DNA of 64,000 nucleotides from Cylindrotheca closterium. Its lineage: Eukaryota; Bacillariophyta; Bacillariophyceae; Bacillariales; Bacillariaceae. The DNA is taken from positions 1 to 64,000 of the forward strand of contig CAKOGP040000169.1 of the NCBI GenBank assembly GCA_933822405.4, read 5' to 3'. Below are positions 28,418 through 39,905 of this stretch, piece after piece. How positions within the stretch are numbered: the stretch's first letter is position 1; each line of letters begins with the position of its first letter. The position numbers and the translations under genes are program-made. The notes beneath the pieces were generated by a model. The model was given only the letters and a program-made list of their open reading frames with translations, searched no databases and was not told where the DNA came from.

Positions 28418-28978
28418 TGTGCTATATAGTCGATTGTTCTTCCACTGTAGCCATTGCGACTACGACATTGCTTCCGTCATTCTGTCGCTCCTGTTCCAGT
28501 CGCTTGACAATGGAAAGACCAATCATGCAAACATTTCATGAACAGGAAGAGCCAGTCATGGCGTTATGCGTTTCGTCCCTTTTTGGAACAGTAGAGAAAA
28601 GTAGAATCACCAAACTCGTAAATGTAGTCTTTTGTCGCATCGTTGTGCAACGGCGTCATATATGGGTATTGCTCTGTACGGTTTCTTATACAATCAGAAA
28701 GACAATTGGAACCCTACTTGGCTTCATGATGGAATAAGATGGTGATGGTTGGCTTTTCGGATGGAATCGAAGATGGAGCATGCTCGAAGTGGGAGCCATC
28801 ATGCCCCCTGATTTCTACTACTTGCTACAGCTGTTTGAATCGAGCTTGGCACAACAGATGGTGCTCTCGAAAGCAAGACTTAAGCAAGGATTGGAGTCTA
28901 AGCTATGCAATATCAAAAGCAGGGATTCAGATTCCAAGTGTATTTTAAACATTGGTAATGCTCCAGCAACCCGCAAAA
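28418..28978. other. Intergenic, no supported gene
   Basis: Short plus-strand frames only. One (from about 28780, MLEVGAIMPPDFYYLLQLF...) has protein-like composition but no recognised family, and may be a gene relic. Confidence 0.35.
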
Positions 28979-29107
28979 TTTAGTGACAATAAAATGGACC
29001 GGGAGGAGTCGAAGAGAGATTAGCATTGGATTTTGTTTTATGCAATCGGTGGACCAAGCCAACACTGGCATCACTCGGGAGGCGCGAGCCCCATGCACAC
29101 AGATCAC
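28979..29107 (-). pseudogene. DUF285 gene fragment, copy 3 (C-terminal end only)
   Basis: About 40 codons reading DLCAWGSRLPSDASVGLV ... NLSSTPPGPFYCH then stop. This is the C-terminal block of the DUF285 genes at 13217-13936 (LCAWGSR) and 27421-28417 (LCAWGWNLP ... STPPGPFCHLC). The repeats that should precede it are absent, so it is a relic. Confidence 0.7.
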
Positions 29108-29431
29108 GTTAGAAGATTATGATTCATTACATCTACCGGTAGAGGATTGCTGAATCTGTATCTATGCATACACGTGTATATATGCTGTATGTGAGAAGAT
29201 TCATTGCCGGCGTGCGTGCATGCTCGATTCAATAATGTCAACAATATATATATATACATATATATTCATACCGGCATATATCATCATCATCGTCGTCGCA
29301 TGATATATTCAATATGCAGTATAATGCGAGCAGATGAATGAACGACCAATAAGCGCCGCAATAATAATCACCATTCATCATGAAGGATTGACATGAAACA
29401 ATAATGAAAGCTATATGAAGACATTTGCTGT
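29108..29431. other. Intergenic, AT-rich
   Basis: Holds an exact TACCGGTA at 29134-29141, a TA repeat near 29246-29264 and a CAT/CGT run near 29281-29298. No gene seen. Confidence 0.4.
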
Positions 29432-30748
29432 ATGGATTCAACAATAACACCAACCAACAACACGCTTACACCGCGAAAACCCAAACGACATTGTTACATC
29501 TATGATAATAACACCACCAGTTACAATAATAACCGTGCTGCTGATGATGGTCGCTTCTTATTCCATAATAATATTACTCATCCTCCGCAAGATTCCATCA
29601 CTCGTGTCACCATTCCGCAAGGCTCTCATATTATTGCGAAGCGAGCCTTTGAGAGTTGGATCAACCTTGAAAAAGTCGAATTTCTTTGCCCGCAGCTATG
29701 GTCCATTCGGGCTTTGGCATTCAGTGGTTGCACTTCGTTGAGAACCATGATGATGAATTCCATACCAACCTCTGTGCGTCGTATTGATGCATCGGCCTTT
29801 TGCAATTGTACGTCTTTGACGACTGTAGTACTTCCAGAAGGCTTACGGATCATTCAGAATGATACCTTTTGTGGGTGTGCATCATTGACTGAAATTAGAA
29901 TCCCGGCCAATGTCAAGAAGATTTGCAAGTCAGCCTTTTATGGATGTATCTTGTTGGAGAATGTACAATTGCATAATAACGGCTTGATCACCATTGGGTC
30001 GTCGGCCTTTGGGAACTGTACCAGCCTCGAGACCATTTGCATTCCATCTACGGTAACCAGCATTGGTCAGGAATCTTTCGGATACTGTACATCTCTGGCG
30101 CAAGTGGATCTACCAGTACAACTCATCGCCTTGCATTCGAGAGCTTTTATCGGCTGTAAGAAGCTTACAACGATATCGTGGCCCAGTCGCTCCGTAGGGT
30201 ATATTGGTGTATCAGCATTCCAAGATTGCACCGGTCTACGGCATTTGGAATTCCCAACAACTCATCGACTATTATTACAGTTCAAGTATTTTCAGATTCT
30301 CGTCCCCTTGATCGAAATGGTATTGCAGGGAGTACTACTGGAGGAAGACAAGAAAGAATGTAGGATCATGCTTTTAAACCAGTGGAGATCCCAGTTATTG
30401 GCCCGGTTCGAGGCTATATGTGCTTTGCCGAATGGTACAAGAAGAAAGCAAGAACGGGTACACGAGCTATTGGACCTCATGCAATACTATCGAATGGTGG
30501 AAATCACGTCGTATGTAGAGCTATCCTTGTGGAAGAAAAGTATCAATACGCAAGCGATTGAATTTCAAACTATAGAAGACAAAGTGGATCGAACACAATG
30601 CCGCTTCACTTGTGGAGCAAAAGTGGTGCTGGAGAATGTATTTCCGTTTCTTTGGGATCCAAATAACGCTTCCACTATTGCTGCCGGCAGCAATAGGACC
30701 ATCATCACCACTCGTTCCATACGTCCATTCAATTCGCCTTCGTTTTGA
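29432..30748 (+). CDS. LRR_5 (BspA-type) leucine-rich repeat protein
   Basis: A 438-residue single-exon protein. From about residue 53 to 275 there are nine to ten LRR_5 repeats of about 23 residues, each with the pattern I-x-x-x-A-F-x-x-C-x-x-L-x-x-[VI]-x-[LI]-P (for example IDASAFCNCTSLTTVVLPEGL and IGSSAFGNCTSLETICIPSTV). The C-terminal 150 residues are helical, with a basic-acidic block (NGTRRKQERVHELLDLMQYYRMVEITSYVELSLWK) also typical of diatom members. No signal peptide or membrane segment, so it is probably intracellular and probably binds protein. Not related by frame to the neighbouring DUF285 relics, although both families are BspA-like solenoids. Confidence 0.83.
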   Translation: MDSTITPTNNTLTPRKPKRHCYIYDNNTTSYNNNRAADDGRFLFHNNITHPPQDSITRVTIPQGSHIIAKRAFESWINLEKVEFLCPQLWSIRALAFSGCTSLRTMMMNSIPTSVRRIDASAFCNCTSLTTVVLPEGLRIIQNDTFCGCASLTEIRIPANVKKICKSAFYGCILLENVQLHNNGLITIGSSAFGNCTSLETICIPSTVTSIGQESFGYCTSLAQVDLPVQLIALHSRAFIGCKKLTTISWPSRSVGYIGVSAFQDCTGLRHLEFPTTHRLLLQFKYFQILVPLIEMVLQGVLLEEDKKECRIMLLNQWRSQLLARFEAICALPNGTRRKQERVHELLDLMQYYRMVEITSYVELSLWKKSINTQAIEFQTIEDKVDRTQCRFTCGAKVVLENVFPFLWDPNNASTIAAGSNRTIITTRSIRPFNSPSF

Positions 30749-31154
30749 TAGCAGAATCTACACTATAAAATAAGGCATATTGCATTTCGCCTATCCAAAA
30801 ATGGAAAGTCGCAAATCGCGTGCATGGGAGTATACATACTATCAGATAGTTTATTATATGTATTAGATAATGTTTTCTTACAGTGGATTTTTTTTCCATA
30901 ACCACAACAACATCAACAGCAGAGAAAGGTGTCTCGAATTCCATCACCTCACAAGAAGTCGTGTTGACTTGATTTCTTCACTGTTCATTCATTCATTCCT
31001 TTACTATTCTTCACTTCCGCCCAGTATTATCCTCCTTCTTCCCCATTCCAGTATTGATAGTCTTCTTCGCCATTCCTTATGGACCATATACTTCATCTTG
31101 ACCAAAGAATTCCAAACCTTTTTGTTTTTCACACACTTACTGTATCTATTATGT
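30749..31154. other. Convergent intergenic region
   Basis: 3' regions of two converging genes. T/C-rich; no gene seen. Confidence 0.4.
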
Positions 31155-32375
31155 TTATTCAGTGGTGGTTCTTTCAAAGTACTTGGTAAACAAAAAGGAG
31201 GGCCCAAAGTCAATCTCCTTGGCCATTTTATAAAACTCCTCCCTCGAAATGAGACCATCGTGATTGAGATCAAATCGATCCATCCAATTGGCACAAATCT
31301 CTTCTGGAGTGGCCAATCGTTCGTACAAACCGGACCAATGCGAGGCCGTCCGGTCGTTAATGGGGATGCCCCCCAAAACGTACAAGCGCTTGGCAAAATG
31401 AAGTAGCTCTTCTTGACTGATGCTCCCATTGTTGTGCAAATCAATGGCCCGGAAGTACAATTCGGCCTTGGCGTTTGGAAAATTGTCCCGCTTGGCAAAT
31501 TCCAAAAGCAACAAAGCACGTGTGAATTCATGAAAGGTAATCTTGCCATCGTTGTTGATATCGGCTACGGACAAGACTTGTAACAAGGCTTCCTTTTCAT
31601 CGTAGGTATCTTGTTCCTTGTCTCCCGCCTTGATGGACATTTTGTGAATGGCCATTTGAAGATCGTCCGTACTCATGTGGTCAGGGACGGATCGTATGGT
31701 AGACGTACTCTTGCGTTGGAGAAGGGTGACGCCAGGTGCCCTCGTCTTGTTGTCGTTGTCACTATTAGTACCACTAGTACCACTGCTATTGTCATTCTTG
31801 GCCGCATCCACACGATCTGACAAATGAACCCAACGAGTCTTGGCTTGAATCAAAATGTTGGAAATGGCATTCTCAAAGGTCGAATCCAACAAATCCTTTT
31901 CCATGGCATGAGTCGCATGGTCCAAATCGGCAATCTTGGCCACCTCGTCCAAGAGCTGATGACGTTCTTGATCTGTGAGGGAGACCCCAAAGAATTGGCG
32001 TCGGGTGTGACGAAAGCCATTGCCCAGGAATTCGCCCACCACCAGGCAACCAAGCAAGGTTAAAATGTTAAAAGTGGCCAATCCTCCTGGACCGTTGACA
32101 AATCGGTGGGCGACGACAGCGAGAATGCTACTCGAGGCATTGTAAGGATCGTAATCAATCAGTTCGTCGGGACGGTAACAGGTGAATGCCCCGGCCGTGG
32201 TACAGGCAGTGACATAGGCAGCCATGCGTCGGCCACGTGCTGAGGATGCTGATGAGGAGGAGGAGGAGGATGCTCGACCAATGGTGGATGCGAACCAACG
32301 CTTGTTGGCAGCAATTTGTTGCTGTTGTAGTTGTTGCCAACGAGACAGCAAATGTTGACCCGAGCTTCTCAGCAT
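31155..32375 (-). CDS. EF-hand protein with mitochondrial-type leader
   Basis: A 406-residue single-exon protein. The first 35 residues are basic with no acids (MLRSSGQHLLSRWQQLQQQQ, then KRWFASTIGR), as in a mitochondrial presequence. A possible membrane segment lies near 98-120 (ATFNILTLLGCLVVGEFLG). The centre is helical with a Ser/Asn-rich insert. The C-terminal half has three Ca-binding loops of canonical type: DINNDGKITFHE, DLHNNGSISQEE and DLNHDGLISREE. The second has Asn at the fifth position and is still plausible. It probably senses Ca2+ in or at the mitochondrion. It is not clearly a MICU-type uniporter regulator, since the spacing of loops differs. Confidence 0.8.
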   Translation of the reverse strand: MLRSSGQHLLSRWQQLQQQQIAANKRWFASTIGRASSSSSSSASSARGRRMAAYVTACTTAGAFTCYRPDELIDYDPYNASSSILAVVAHRFVNGPGGLATFNILTLLGCLVVGEFLGNGFRHTRRQFFGVSLTDQERHQLLDEVAKIADLDHATHAMEKDLLDSTFENAISNILIQAKTRWVHLSDRVDAAKNDNSSGTSGTNSDNDNKTRAPGVTLLQRKSTSTIRSVPDHMSTDDLQMAIHKMSIKAGDKEQDTYDEKEALLQVLSVADINNDGKITFHEFTRALLLLEFAKRDNFPNAKAELYFRAIDLHNNGSISQEELLHFAKRLYVLGGIPINDRTASHWSGLYERLATPEEICANWMDRFDLNHDGLISREEFYKMAKEIDFGPSFLFTKYFERTTTE

Positions 32376-33292
32376 GATGATGATGATGGTTTATATGTGA
32401 TGACAGTGCTGAAACTAAAGCTGATGCTGGGATGCTGAAACTAAAGCTGATGCTGAATCGTATTAGGTACTGTATACTATTGCCTGTTTGAATAGTGAAG
32501 GAATATATATTAAAATTACAGTACCGGTACAGCAATGATGCAAAATTGAAAATGACGATGAGAATGCTTCTTTTGACATCTCGGTCATAAGTGACGCATT
32601 CTTCTCCGTTCGCGTCGCATAGTGCATGCGCGCAGCGTATCTTCCAGCAGTTTTGGGGGTTCGCAAATTTTTCGAAGGATGGAGGGAAGGACCGGCTTCG
32701 TTCCATGTATCAGCCTAGCTAGAAGAACTATAAATATATAGCATTGCTGCTGCTGCTAGCTTTCTTGGAAAACATGTAGTTTATAGTAGTGCATATGGGT
32801 CTTTTTCGTTTGGTTGTTGTGGTTGTTATTAGTGTTATTATTAGTGTTATTATTAGTGTTGTGATTAGTGTTATTAGTATTATTATTGTGCTGTGGCTCC
32901 CATCATGATATATATTGTCATCCCAGAAAATAAGGCTTCTGGAAATCAAAATCGTGATGGTGGGTAGTGATACGTAGTATTGGTAGCGATGACAAAGATC
33001 ATGTGGTGGTGTGGTGTGGTGTGCGGCTCCTGCTGCTGTGGCTGCTGGTTTGGTTTTATCATTATATATGTGAGATGATCTGCAGTTGTAGCGTTTGTCT
33101 GTCTGTATATGCTGCAGATTATCCATATATATATAATATGGTAAAACCATCAAAAAAGTTGAATGACTCTATGCGCAATAATATAAGAGATGACGATGAT
33201 CATGCTCTCATATTGCAAGTCTATCACTTTTTACCCGCCATCAACACCGACACCACCAAAATCATGTCATATCATGGTAAGTAGATGCTAGT
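32376..33292. other. Intergenic with short tandem repeats
   Basis: Holds an exact TACCGGTA at 32522-32529, a CTG run near 32746, and a 12-base repeat TTATTAGTGTTA in imperfect copies at about 32826-32880. The block AACTAAAGCTGATGCTG is duplicated at 32412 and 32439. No supported gene. Confidence 0.45.
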
Positions 33293-34790
33293 CTACGACG
33301 CTGCCGATGATGATGATGATGATGATTGTGGTGCGCCATCTTCTGTAGTGGGAGTCAATATCTTTGTCTTTTTGACAGAAGCTTGCGTCGCCGCAGCATC
33401 CGATGAGAATGATGTTTCATAATTCCCTTCTTGGACAACTTTTTGGATCAACAATTCTTCCAAGGCCCGTTTCCTTGGTGTTGTTGTTGTTGTTGTATCA
33501 ACAGAAATAGAAGTAGCAGTGGTAGGAATTGACGCTGCTGCTGCTGCTGCTGCTGCTACAGTTGTTGTTGCTGCTGCTGCTGCTGCTACCGCTACTTTTG
33601 CTGGTGCAACCTCCTTTTTCTGTTCCAACAAGATATACTTGTACAGTAAAAACTTGACCGTGGGCCTCAAGATAGATTCGTGAATGGTAAAGAAATAAAA
33701 GAGCGCCGTTGGATCATCCTTCAGGGCATCCAAAAAGGCAATCAATTTTTGTTTGGTAGGACTTCGAATGAGATCCCCTCGATTGGCGGCATTCAATTCA
33801 ATCAGCGAATTGAATTTGGCTTGATAGGTATCGTGGTCCTAAAGACATATTGAAGAAGGAGAAAGCAAGAAAGAAAGAAAGACGTATTGTTAGATCATAG
33901 TTCAAACAATACCGTCCATATCACCAATCAACAATCAACAATCAATAATCAACAATCCATATCAATGTATCCAAAATATAACTTACCACCAAGACGCTGC
34001 ACCACAACGAGTAATTTCGTTCCAAAGCTCCCAAAATGGCCGCAAATCCAGTTGTGGTAATCTCATCATTTTGACGTAAATCCAACGATGTCAAAAAGCT
34101 ATTTCCACTCAATGATTCCGCAATGATGAAACATTGTTCGTCTTTCAAATGCATGGACCTCAAACTCAAATCTTGAATCGTCGTGGATCCTTGCAACAAT
34201 TCTTGCAATCCATCTTCAATCATGGGAATGTCCCGTTGAGGAGCACAAATGGAATCTCCCTTTTTGGCCGCAGACAAGGAAAGACTCCTCAAATTGGGCA
34301 TTTCGCAGCAGGCTTCAATGGCAGGATCCAAAGTAATATCAGGAGAGACGTACAGTCCAGTCAATCGTAATTCTTCCAGGGACTCTTGCAATTTCAAAAA
34401 ATCTTCCAATATTTCCACTTGTTCGATGGACGTCAATTGCAATCGTTGCAAATCCAAAATTTGCAAATTCCGTGCCTGGATCATCTTGTCAAAGAATATT
34501 TCCGTGTCGATGCTGCCCCGATCCTTCCGCGGGACGTACCCGTCGCTGATGATCAAGGTCCGCAAGCCTTCCAGAGACGCTACCAGACTGAACAATTTGC
34601 CTTGTTCTTGTACCATGCTCAAGAATTGGTGTCCAATTTCCACACGCTGAATGGACCAATTGAGTGGCAATACGGTTTGCAAGGATTCCATGAAGCGATC
34701 AAATTCATCCTGCTGTCGCAATGTCTCGTTGATGAACAAATACAGGGCGTCCAGTTTGTTGTCTTCTATGCGTTCCAGTAGACTGTCCAT
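33293..34790 (-). CDS. LRR (ribonuclease-inhibitor-like) protein, spliced
   Basis: Two exons, 34790-33987 and 33838-33293, give 449 residues. The 148-base intron has donor GTAAGT and acceptor CTTTAG. Joining gives NYSLWCSVLV|DHDTYQAKFNSLIELNAANRG, in phase and with LRR-cap character. The start at 34790 (MDSLLERIED) is preferred to an in-frame ATG at 34937. Residues about 85-275 hold irregular RNI-type repeats (LRTLIISDGY, LQILDLQRLQL, LEELRLTGLYV, LRSLSLS, IQDLSLRSMHL, LTSLDLRQND). After a conserved helical block (LIAFLDALKDDPTALFYFFTIHESILRP) the tail turns low-complexity: poly-Ala, Thr, and a Ser run at the end. It is probably an intracellular protein-binding scaffold. A TTTCAG repeat lies in the leader. 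Confidence 0.82.
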
Positions 34791-35615
34791 TTTAGTTTCA
34801 GTTTCAGTTTCAGTTTTCGTTGCAGTTGTGTACCGGTATATATTACTGTACGTGGTTTGTTTGTGAGCTTCAAACGCTGCGCTTCTGATCTCTCCAATGT
34901 ATACTACAAGAACGCTTATTATAATATATGTAAGCACGTGCCTCTTTTGTTGTTGTTGTTGTTGTTGTTGGTACCTACTAATGTGAATTCAATGACGCCA
35001 AAAGTCTGTTTGCTTTTGGAAATGCTGTGAACGTACAGTATATCCCTAATGCTGTTTGAATGAATGAATGAATGAAATTGAATATGAATACTGCATGTGT
35101 GCATGAGAACAACGAGCTACTCTCTAGCTAGGTGCAATCGAACGTTTGCCACGCCAAAGGAAAAAGGAAAAAGAAAAAACACAACGCACCAATCAGGACG
35201 CAAACGAACATATGCAGTGACATCACAATTGAAGTTTGAGCCCAAAACCGAAGTGACGCCATATTGCCTCCTATTTTCCTAAGTAAAGGACATAAGAGCG
35301 CGTCGATCTGTTAAGTAAAACGACGTCACAAAATCAATATGATTCGTGTCCTACCGGTATGCGAATTAAAAATTATTTTCGTGTACCGGTACACCACCAC
35401 GTACCCCAATTTGCAAAAAGGAGGATTGAAATTTGCGTGCGTACGTGTAATGTTATAATATGTAAAATATATATCTACGTACACAAACACAAAATACCGT
35501 CAGCGACACAAAACACGCATGTGGAGAAACTGACCCAAGCGCGTAGCATTGCTAGCAGAAAACGACCACAACGGCATGTTCAACATGCAATGTTCAATGT
35601 GCAGAAAACAACCCT
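34791..35615. other. Intergenic, no supported gene
   Basis: Three exact TACCGGTA palindromes (34831-34838, 35352-35359, 35384-35391), a GTT run near 34948-34970 and a GAAT run near 35056-35073. No gene seen. Confidence 0.45.
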
Positions 35616-36219
35616 CCGGGAGATGAGTCAAAATCGAAAACTCCTCGAGTGACCCCATAATAAGTTTGTCGGGAGAAAACAATGGAACATGAAAAATATA
35701 CGCGGTAATTACTTTCTTAACGAATCTTTTGAATCAGTCGAACTGATCCATTCGCATTTTGACACATCAGTGAAAAATATCTGTGTAGCCATCATACAGA
35801 AAAAATGTACTGGTATTTTTTTTGATACATCAGAACTTTTTCCTACGAGAGACGCCACAGGGCGATTGTACCAGAGTTATTTTGAAACACCAGTGAAAAT
35901 TTCCTTAAGTAATTCATTTAACGAAACTATTTGTGGTAATATTATGTCGTAGGAACTCGTGTAGAATTTTTGGTGGTGTCGCAAAATGTATTTTTTTTTG
36001 GGACTAGTGCTGCAGAATCGAAAAAAAAATTAAATAAAAAAGATTCGTGTATGTAGAATTCCTACGAATATTCAAAACCATTGTTCTATTTTTCCTAATT
36101 TTTCCAACGAACCAATTGCTGAGCGGGCGATAAACAGCGAAGACTCGTTCGAAATTTTCGGGACCCTGAAAGGGGAATCAAAATTCCAGGGGATTTGCGA
36201 TTTTGACTCATCTCCCCGG
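35616..36219. mobile_element. MITE-like element with 21-22 bp terminal inverted repeats
   Basis: The left end CCGGGAGATGAGTCAAAATC (35616 on) and the right end ATTTTGACTCATCTCCCCGG (to 36219) are inverted copies, matching at 21 of 22 positions with one extra G. The interior of about 560 bases is AT-rich and carries no transposase. It holds an 87-codon frame (35689-35952) with an internal imperfect repeat (FDTSVKNI, FETPVKIS). No clear target-site duplication was seen. Probably a non-autonomous DNA transposon or a relic. Confidence 0.6.
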
Positions 36220-36491
36220 AAGCAAAGCATTCGTAGTGTACTTGGTGCGAGTACTACAGGTATACTGCCTGGTAGGTACAGTCGCCTAAAATATAAAATA
36301 TAATATCTATTAAAATATGACCATGTGTGTTGTATTCATATTTTTTCCTATCTACCGGTAGTCGTCATACCGGTAGTTGTCATGGGTGCAGCAAATACCT
36401 GCTATCGTCTGCACTTTTTATTTTTCTTCATTGCCAACAATGATGTATTGTATATATTATACCACCAGAAAAAGGATTAAACATTTTTCGT
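36220..36491. other. Short intergenic stretch
   Basis: Two exact TACCGGTA palindromes stand 15 bases apart (36353-36360, 36368-36375), about 120 bases beyond the 3' end of the glycosyltransferase-like gene. No gene. Confidence 0.45.
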
Positions 36492-38279
36492 TTACGCCAT
36501 GGTACCCTTGATTGCCAATGACACGGCATTCTTGCATCCATCGTACATGCCAATGCTATTATTGTTCAGGACGCATTCGTTCATGGATTGCAACAAATCG
36601 GGAGATTCGCAACATAGTTGCAAGACATGGAGGGCATCTTGCACCGTTCGAGCTTCCATGGTCCCATCGCCCGTCTCACAGGCCCGACGAGCCGAATCCG
36701 CTTCGTGATCCCCCACCCGACGAATGTGCAATTTGGGAAGGGCATAAAAGGCCAATTCACTTGGTTTGCAGACCAAGACATCCGAACAGCGACACAAAAT
36801 ATCCGTCGTGGCCACGGCCGGAAAGTATTCCTCAAAGGCAAAGAGCGTGACTGGTTTCAAGGAGGTTTTGGGATTCTTCAAAAGGGTCGAAGCAAATTCT
36901 TCGACGCCCTTGGTATCATTGACTTCGACGTGATCAATCTTCGTCTCTTCCAAACATTCTCGAAAGGCCGCCTTCATGTGGGTATGATCACCGGCATTCA
37001 AAAAGACTTGAACCTTTCCTTCTTCCAACAAGGTTTGCAAGGCCTTGATCAAACCCACAATAAAGGTCTTTTGGGCACCGGCACCACCGACGGGAATGAC
37101 CAATCGGATGGGTTGTTTCTCACTTGCCGGCAAGGTCAAATTGTCCAGTCGTCGTTTGGTGTCCGCCTCCAAATTGGTCACCATTTCGGCGGGACACCAA
37201 TGTCCGGCCAATTTCATGGCCTTGGGGTCCACCCCATAACGAATGTACGATTGATAATTGACAGGACCTTGGACGCAATTCAAAGTCTTGGGAACGACCA
37301 AGAACCTGTTGATTTATGGAGCAGACACGAGATTACGACGACGACGACGACCAAAAAGAAGATTTTGGGTGGAGTTGGTAAGCGAGTATAAATCATAAAT
37401 CATAAATCAAACAACAAACAACAAACAACTTTGCTTTGCTTACCATTGAGGATAATTGTCCACCACCAAGTTGACCACATTGGTAAATCCACAGGCACAT
37501 GCCAAGAGAGCACAAATTTGATGGGTACAAATCATGGGAATATCCTTGGGATAGGCTCCCAAAATGGGTTGCAAATGATTGGCAAACATGGCGGCAACTC
37601 GCAAGGCATCCGCATCACCTTGCTTCATGGCCATGCCCCACAATTTTTCGACCGGTCCACCCAATTCGGTAGCCAGACGCGAAAATTTACTGTACAACGC
37701 ATCGACCGAATGAATCAAGGTGGCCTCTTCGGATTCAATGTTGATCAAGTCGTGAAAAACGGTATTGTAATTTTCGCTGAGTGCCCACGAACAGGCTGAA
37801 TAGGCCAATCGGTGGTGACCAAATCCCATCCGAATGGTCGCCACGACAATGGTCTGTTTGGATCGTTTGTCAATGGCACCAGTCGAAGTACGTTTGGGCA
37901 AGAGTTGGTCCATGGGAATGGCCGCATCGGCGCCATCCTCTCCGTTTTCGTTACTCTTCTTGTAGCCCGCCGCATGGGCGACGTAGAGTCCCTCGACATG
38001 GGTACTCTTGACAGCCTCCAGGGCAATGGGACTGGTAGTATTCGCCACACGATTTCCCATGCGAAAGTAATGACCGGCGGCAATCTTGACCTTGTTGGGT
38101 TTGGGCGTGCAAAAGTCGTCCATGTCGACGCCTTGTTCCTTCAATTCGTCATTGAATTTTTCGTACAAGGATCGGAGGTAGGAAGATCCCAAGACGTACA
38201 AGCCACCCGTAATGGCCAGACCTGTGACGGCAAAGGTGCCAGCCTTGACAAAGAGTTCCGATTCGAAAAGATTGTCCAT
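36492..38279 (-). CDS. GT-B glycosyltransferase-like protein (MurG/MGD-like), spliced
   Basis: Two exons, 38279-37444 and 37305-36492, give 549 residues. The 138-base intron has donor GTAAGC and acceptor CAACAG, and Trp 279 is split across it (NYPQW|FLVVPKTLN). Residues 12-34 form a membrane anchor (KAGTFAVTGLAITGGLYVL). The N-domain has a Gly/His loop MGFGHHRLAYS at 151-161, comparable with the G-x-G-H loop of MurG and MGDG synthases. The C-domain has VIPVGGAGAQKTFIVGLIKAL, then KPSELAFYALPKLHIRRVGDHE in the place where GT-B enzymes bind the nucleotide sugar. Donor and acceptor are unknown. The overall fold call is moderately sure, the specific enzyme is not. A TC microsatellite lies in the leader (38300-38322). 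Confidence 0.7.
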
Positions 38280-39862
38280 TCTGTGTTATCTCTCTGTTTG
38301 TCTCTCTCTCTCTCTCTCTCTGTTTGCGTTGTTTTGTTGTTGACGTGTGTATGTATGAATGTATGTGTGTATGTATGTATGTATGTTTTTTAATATTAAA
38401 ATGGAAAATGAGAATGAGAACACAGCAGTTGAGATGAGGGAAACGCCGTCATTTGAAGATACGACTTAAAACTAAGTCCTGCGGAAATAAGATCGCAACA
38501 ATGATAAAGGAGTTTCATATCCTTCTGATCTGATCGAGAATAATAATCACAATAACAATTTAATATTCTTTGGGCACAAAACAGAGTTACTACTGCACTC
38601 TTACCTCTTCAAATTTCAAAAGTCAAGCAGTAGCAATAGCAATAGCAACAGCAATGGCAGCAACCACAAACGACAATATTGTATCAATCGAATCAGATCG
38701 CAAGGATCCGCACTCCATATCTACTCACACTCGATCCACGCCTTTCAGAGAGCGTCGCCGTCCGACCTCGAATAGGAATTTGGAATTTGAATGCGTATTT
38801 TTATGACCGTTGAATGTCAATCAACGCACAACCTACGCACAATTGCTACCATGAAGAGGCAGTCAGTCTCCGCACGCACGCAAGCCGAATCCAGATGTCA
38901 CAGCATTCATGCGGTAATGTACAGTAGTTCGTATCTTTCCGTTTTGAATTTTCTGTTTGTTCTTTCATTTTATGAATGACAGATCAACAATAACAATCTT
39001 GCAACAACAGTAACCACAACTCGCAACAACATCAACAATCCACAAAGATGACAAGCAGCAATTTCAATGATTTGTTATTCCTCTCCAAGATGATTGGTGT
39101 CTGCATGTTTTTACTGAATGGGATTCTCGAGTTTCATCATCATCATCATCATCACGCCAGCATTGCGTCGCCGCCGCCTGAAAATGAGGGTTCTCCGGTT
39201 TATTCTGCTACATATGAGCATCATCATCATCATCATGGTATGAGTCATCCAATGTTTGTGGCTTCTTCGACCAATGGTACAGCTATTTTATGATGCAATG
39301 AGAGGTTATTGGATGTACGAGAGATCATTGATCCATTGTTGTCGTTACATCATAATATGTACTGTATACACAGCCCAATACTAGTCCAACAACAACAACA
39401 ACAACAACAACAATACGACATTCTGAATGTGCATGGTGTGCATTGTGTATATGCGGTGGTAAAATGAAAGGGTGGGTGGTGGTGCTGCACCGTCGTCACC
39501 CATCATCCATTGTACGACTACCACAAAGAAATATCAGGGAAAGAAATCTTGAAAGGCGGATTGTTGTTGTATTGGATATATGCTGGAGGATTGACACACA
39601 CCAACAACATAACTTTGGTCTCCATTGTCTTGAATAATCGGAGAGATAGATAAAGTACCGGTGCTGCAAACAACAACAGCAAACAAGGACAAGAGGCTTC
39701 TTACCAATCAGCCTGATGCAACCATGATGCAACCACACTCCTATCCTCGCTTATTTTTCTTATTGCAATATCATATCGATAGACATGACATCATGATATG
39801 GTCGGGTTAAGCATTGTGTATAATACAATTTTTTCACCATACATCCTGTTCACAGCAATATA

Positions 39863-39905
<43 letters not shown>

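Noticed and set aside
31155..32375. Calling the EF-hand protein a MICU-type uniporter regulator
   Set aside because: Three closely spaced loops near the C-terminus do not match the widely separated pair of MICU proteins.
36618..37391. Plus-strand open frame (257 codons)
   Set aside because: Antisense to exon 2 of the glycosyltransferase-like gene and runs through its intron.
36492..38279. Naming the gene MGDG synthase
   Set aside because: Only the Gly/His loop and general GT-B layout agree; other MGD-specific blocks were not recognised.
39866..39900. TA run as a replication origin or centromere signal
   Set aside because: A plain TA microsatellite with no supporting structure; similar simple repeats are common in this window.
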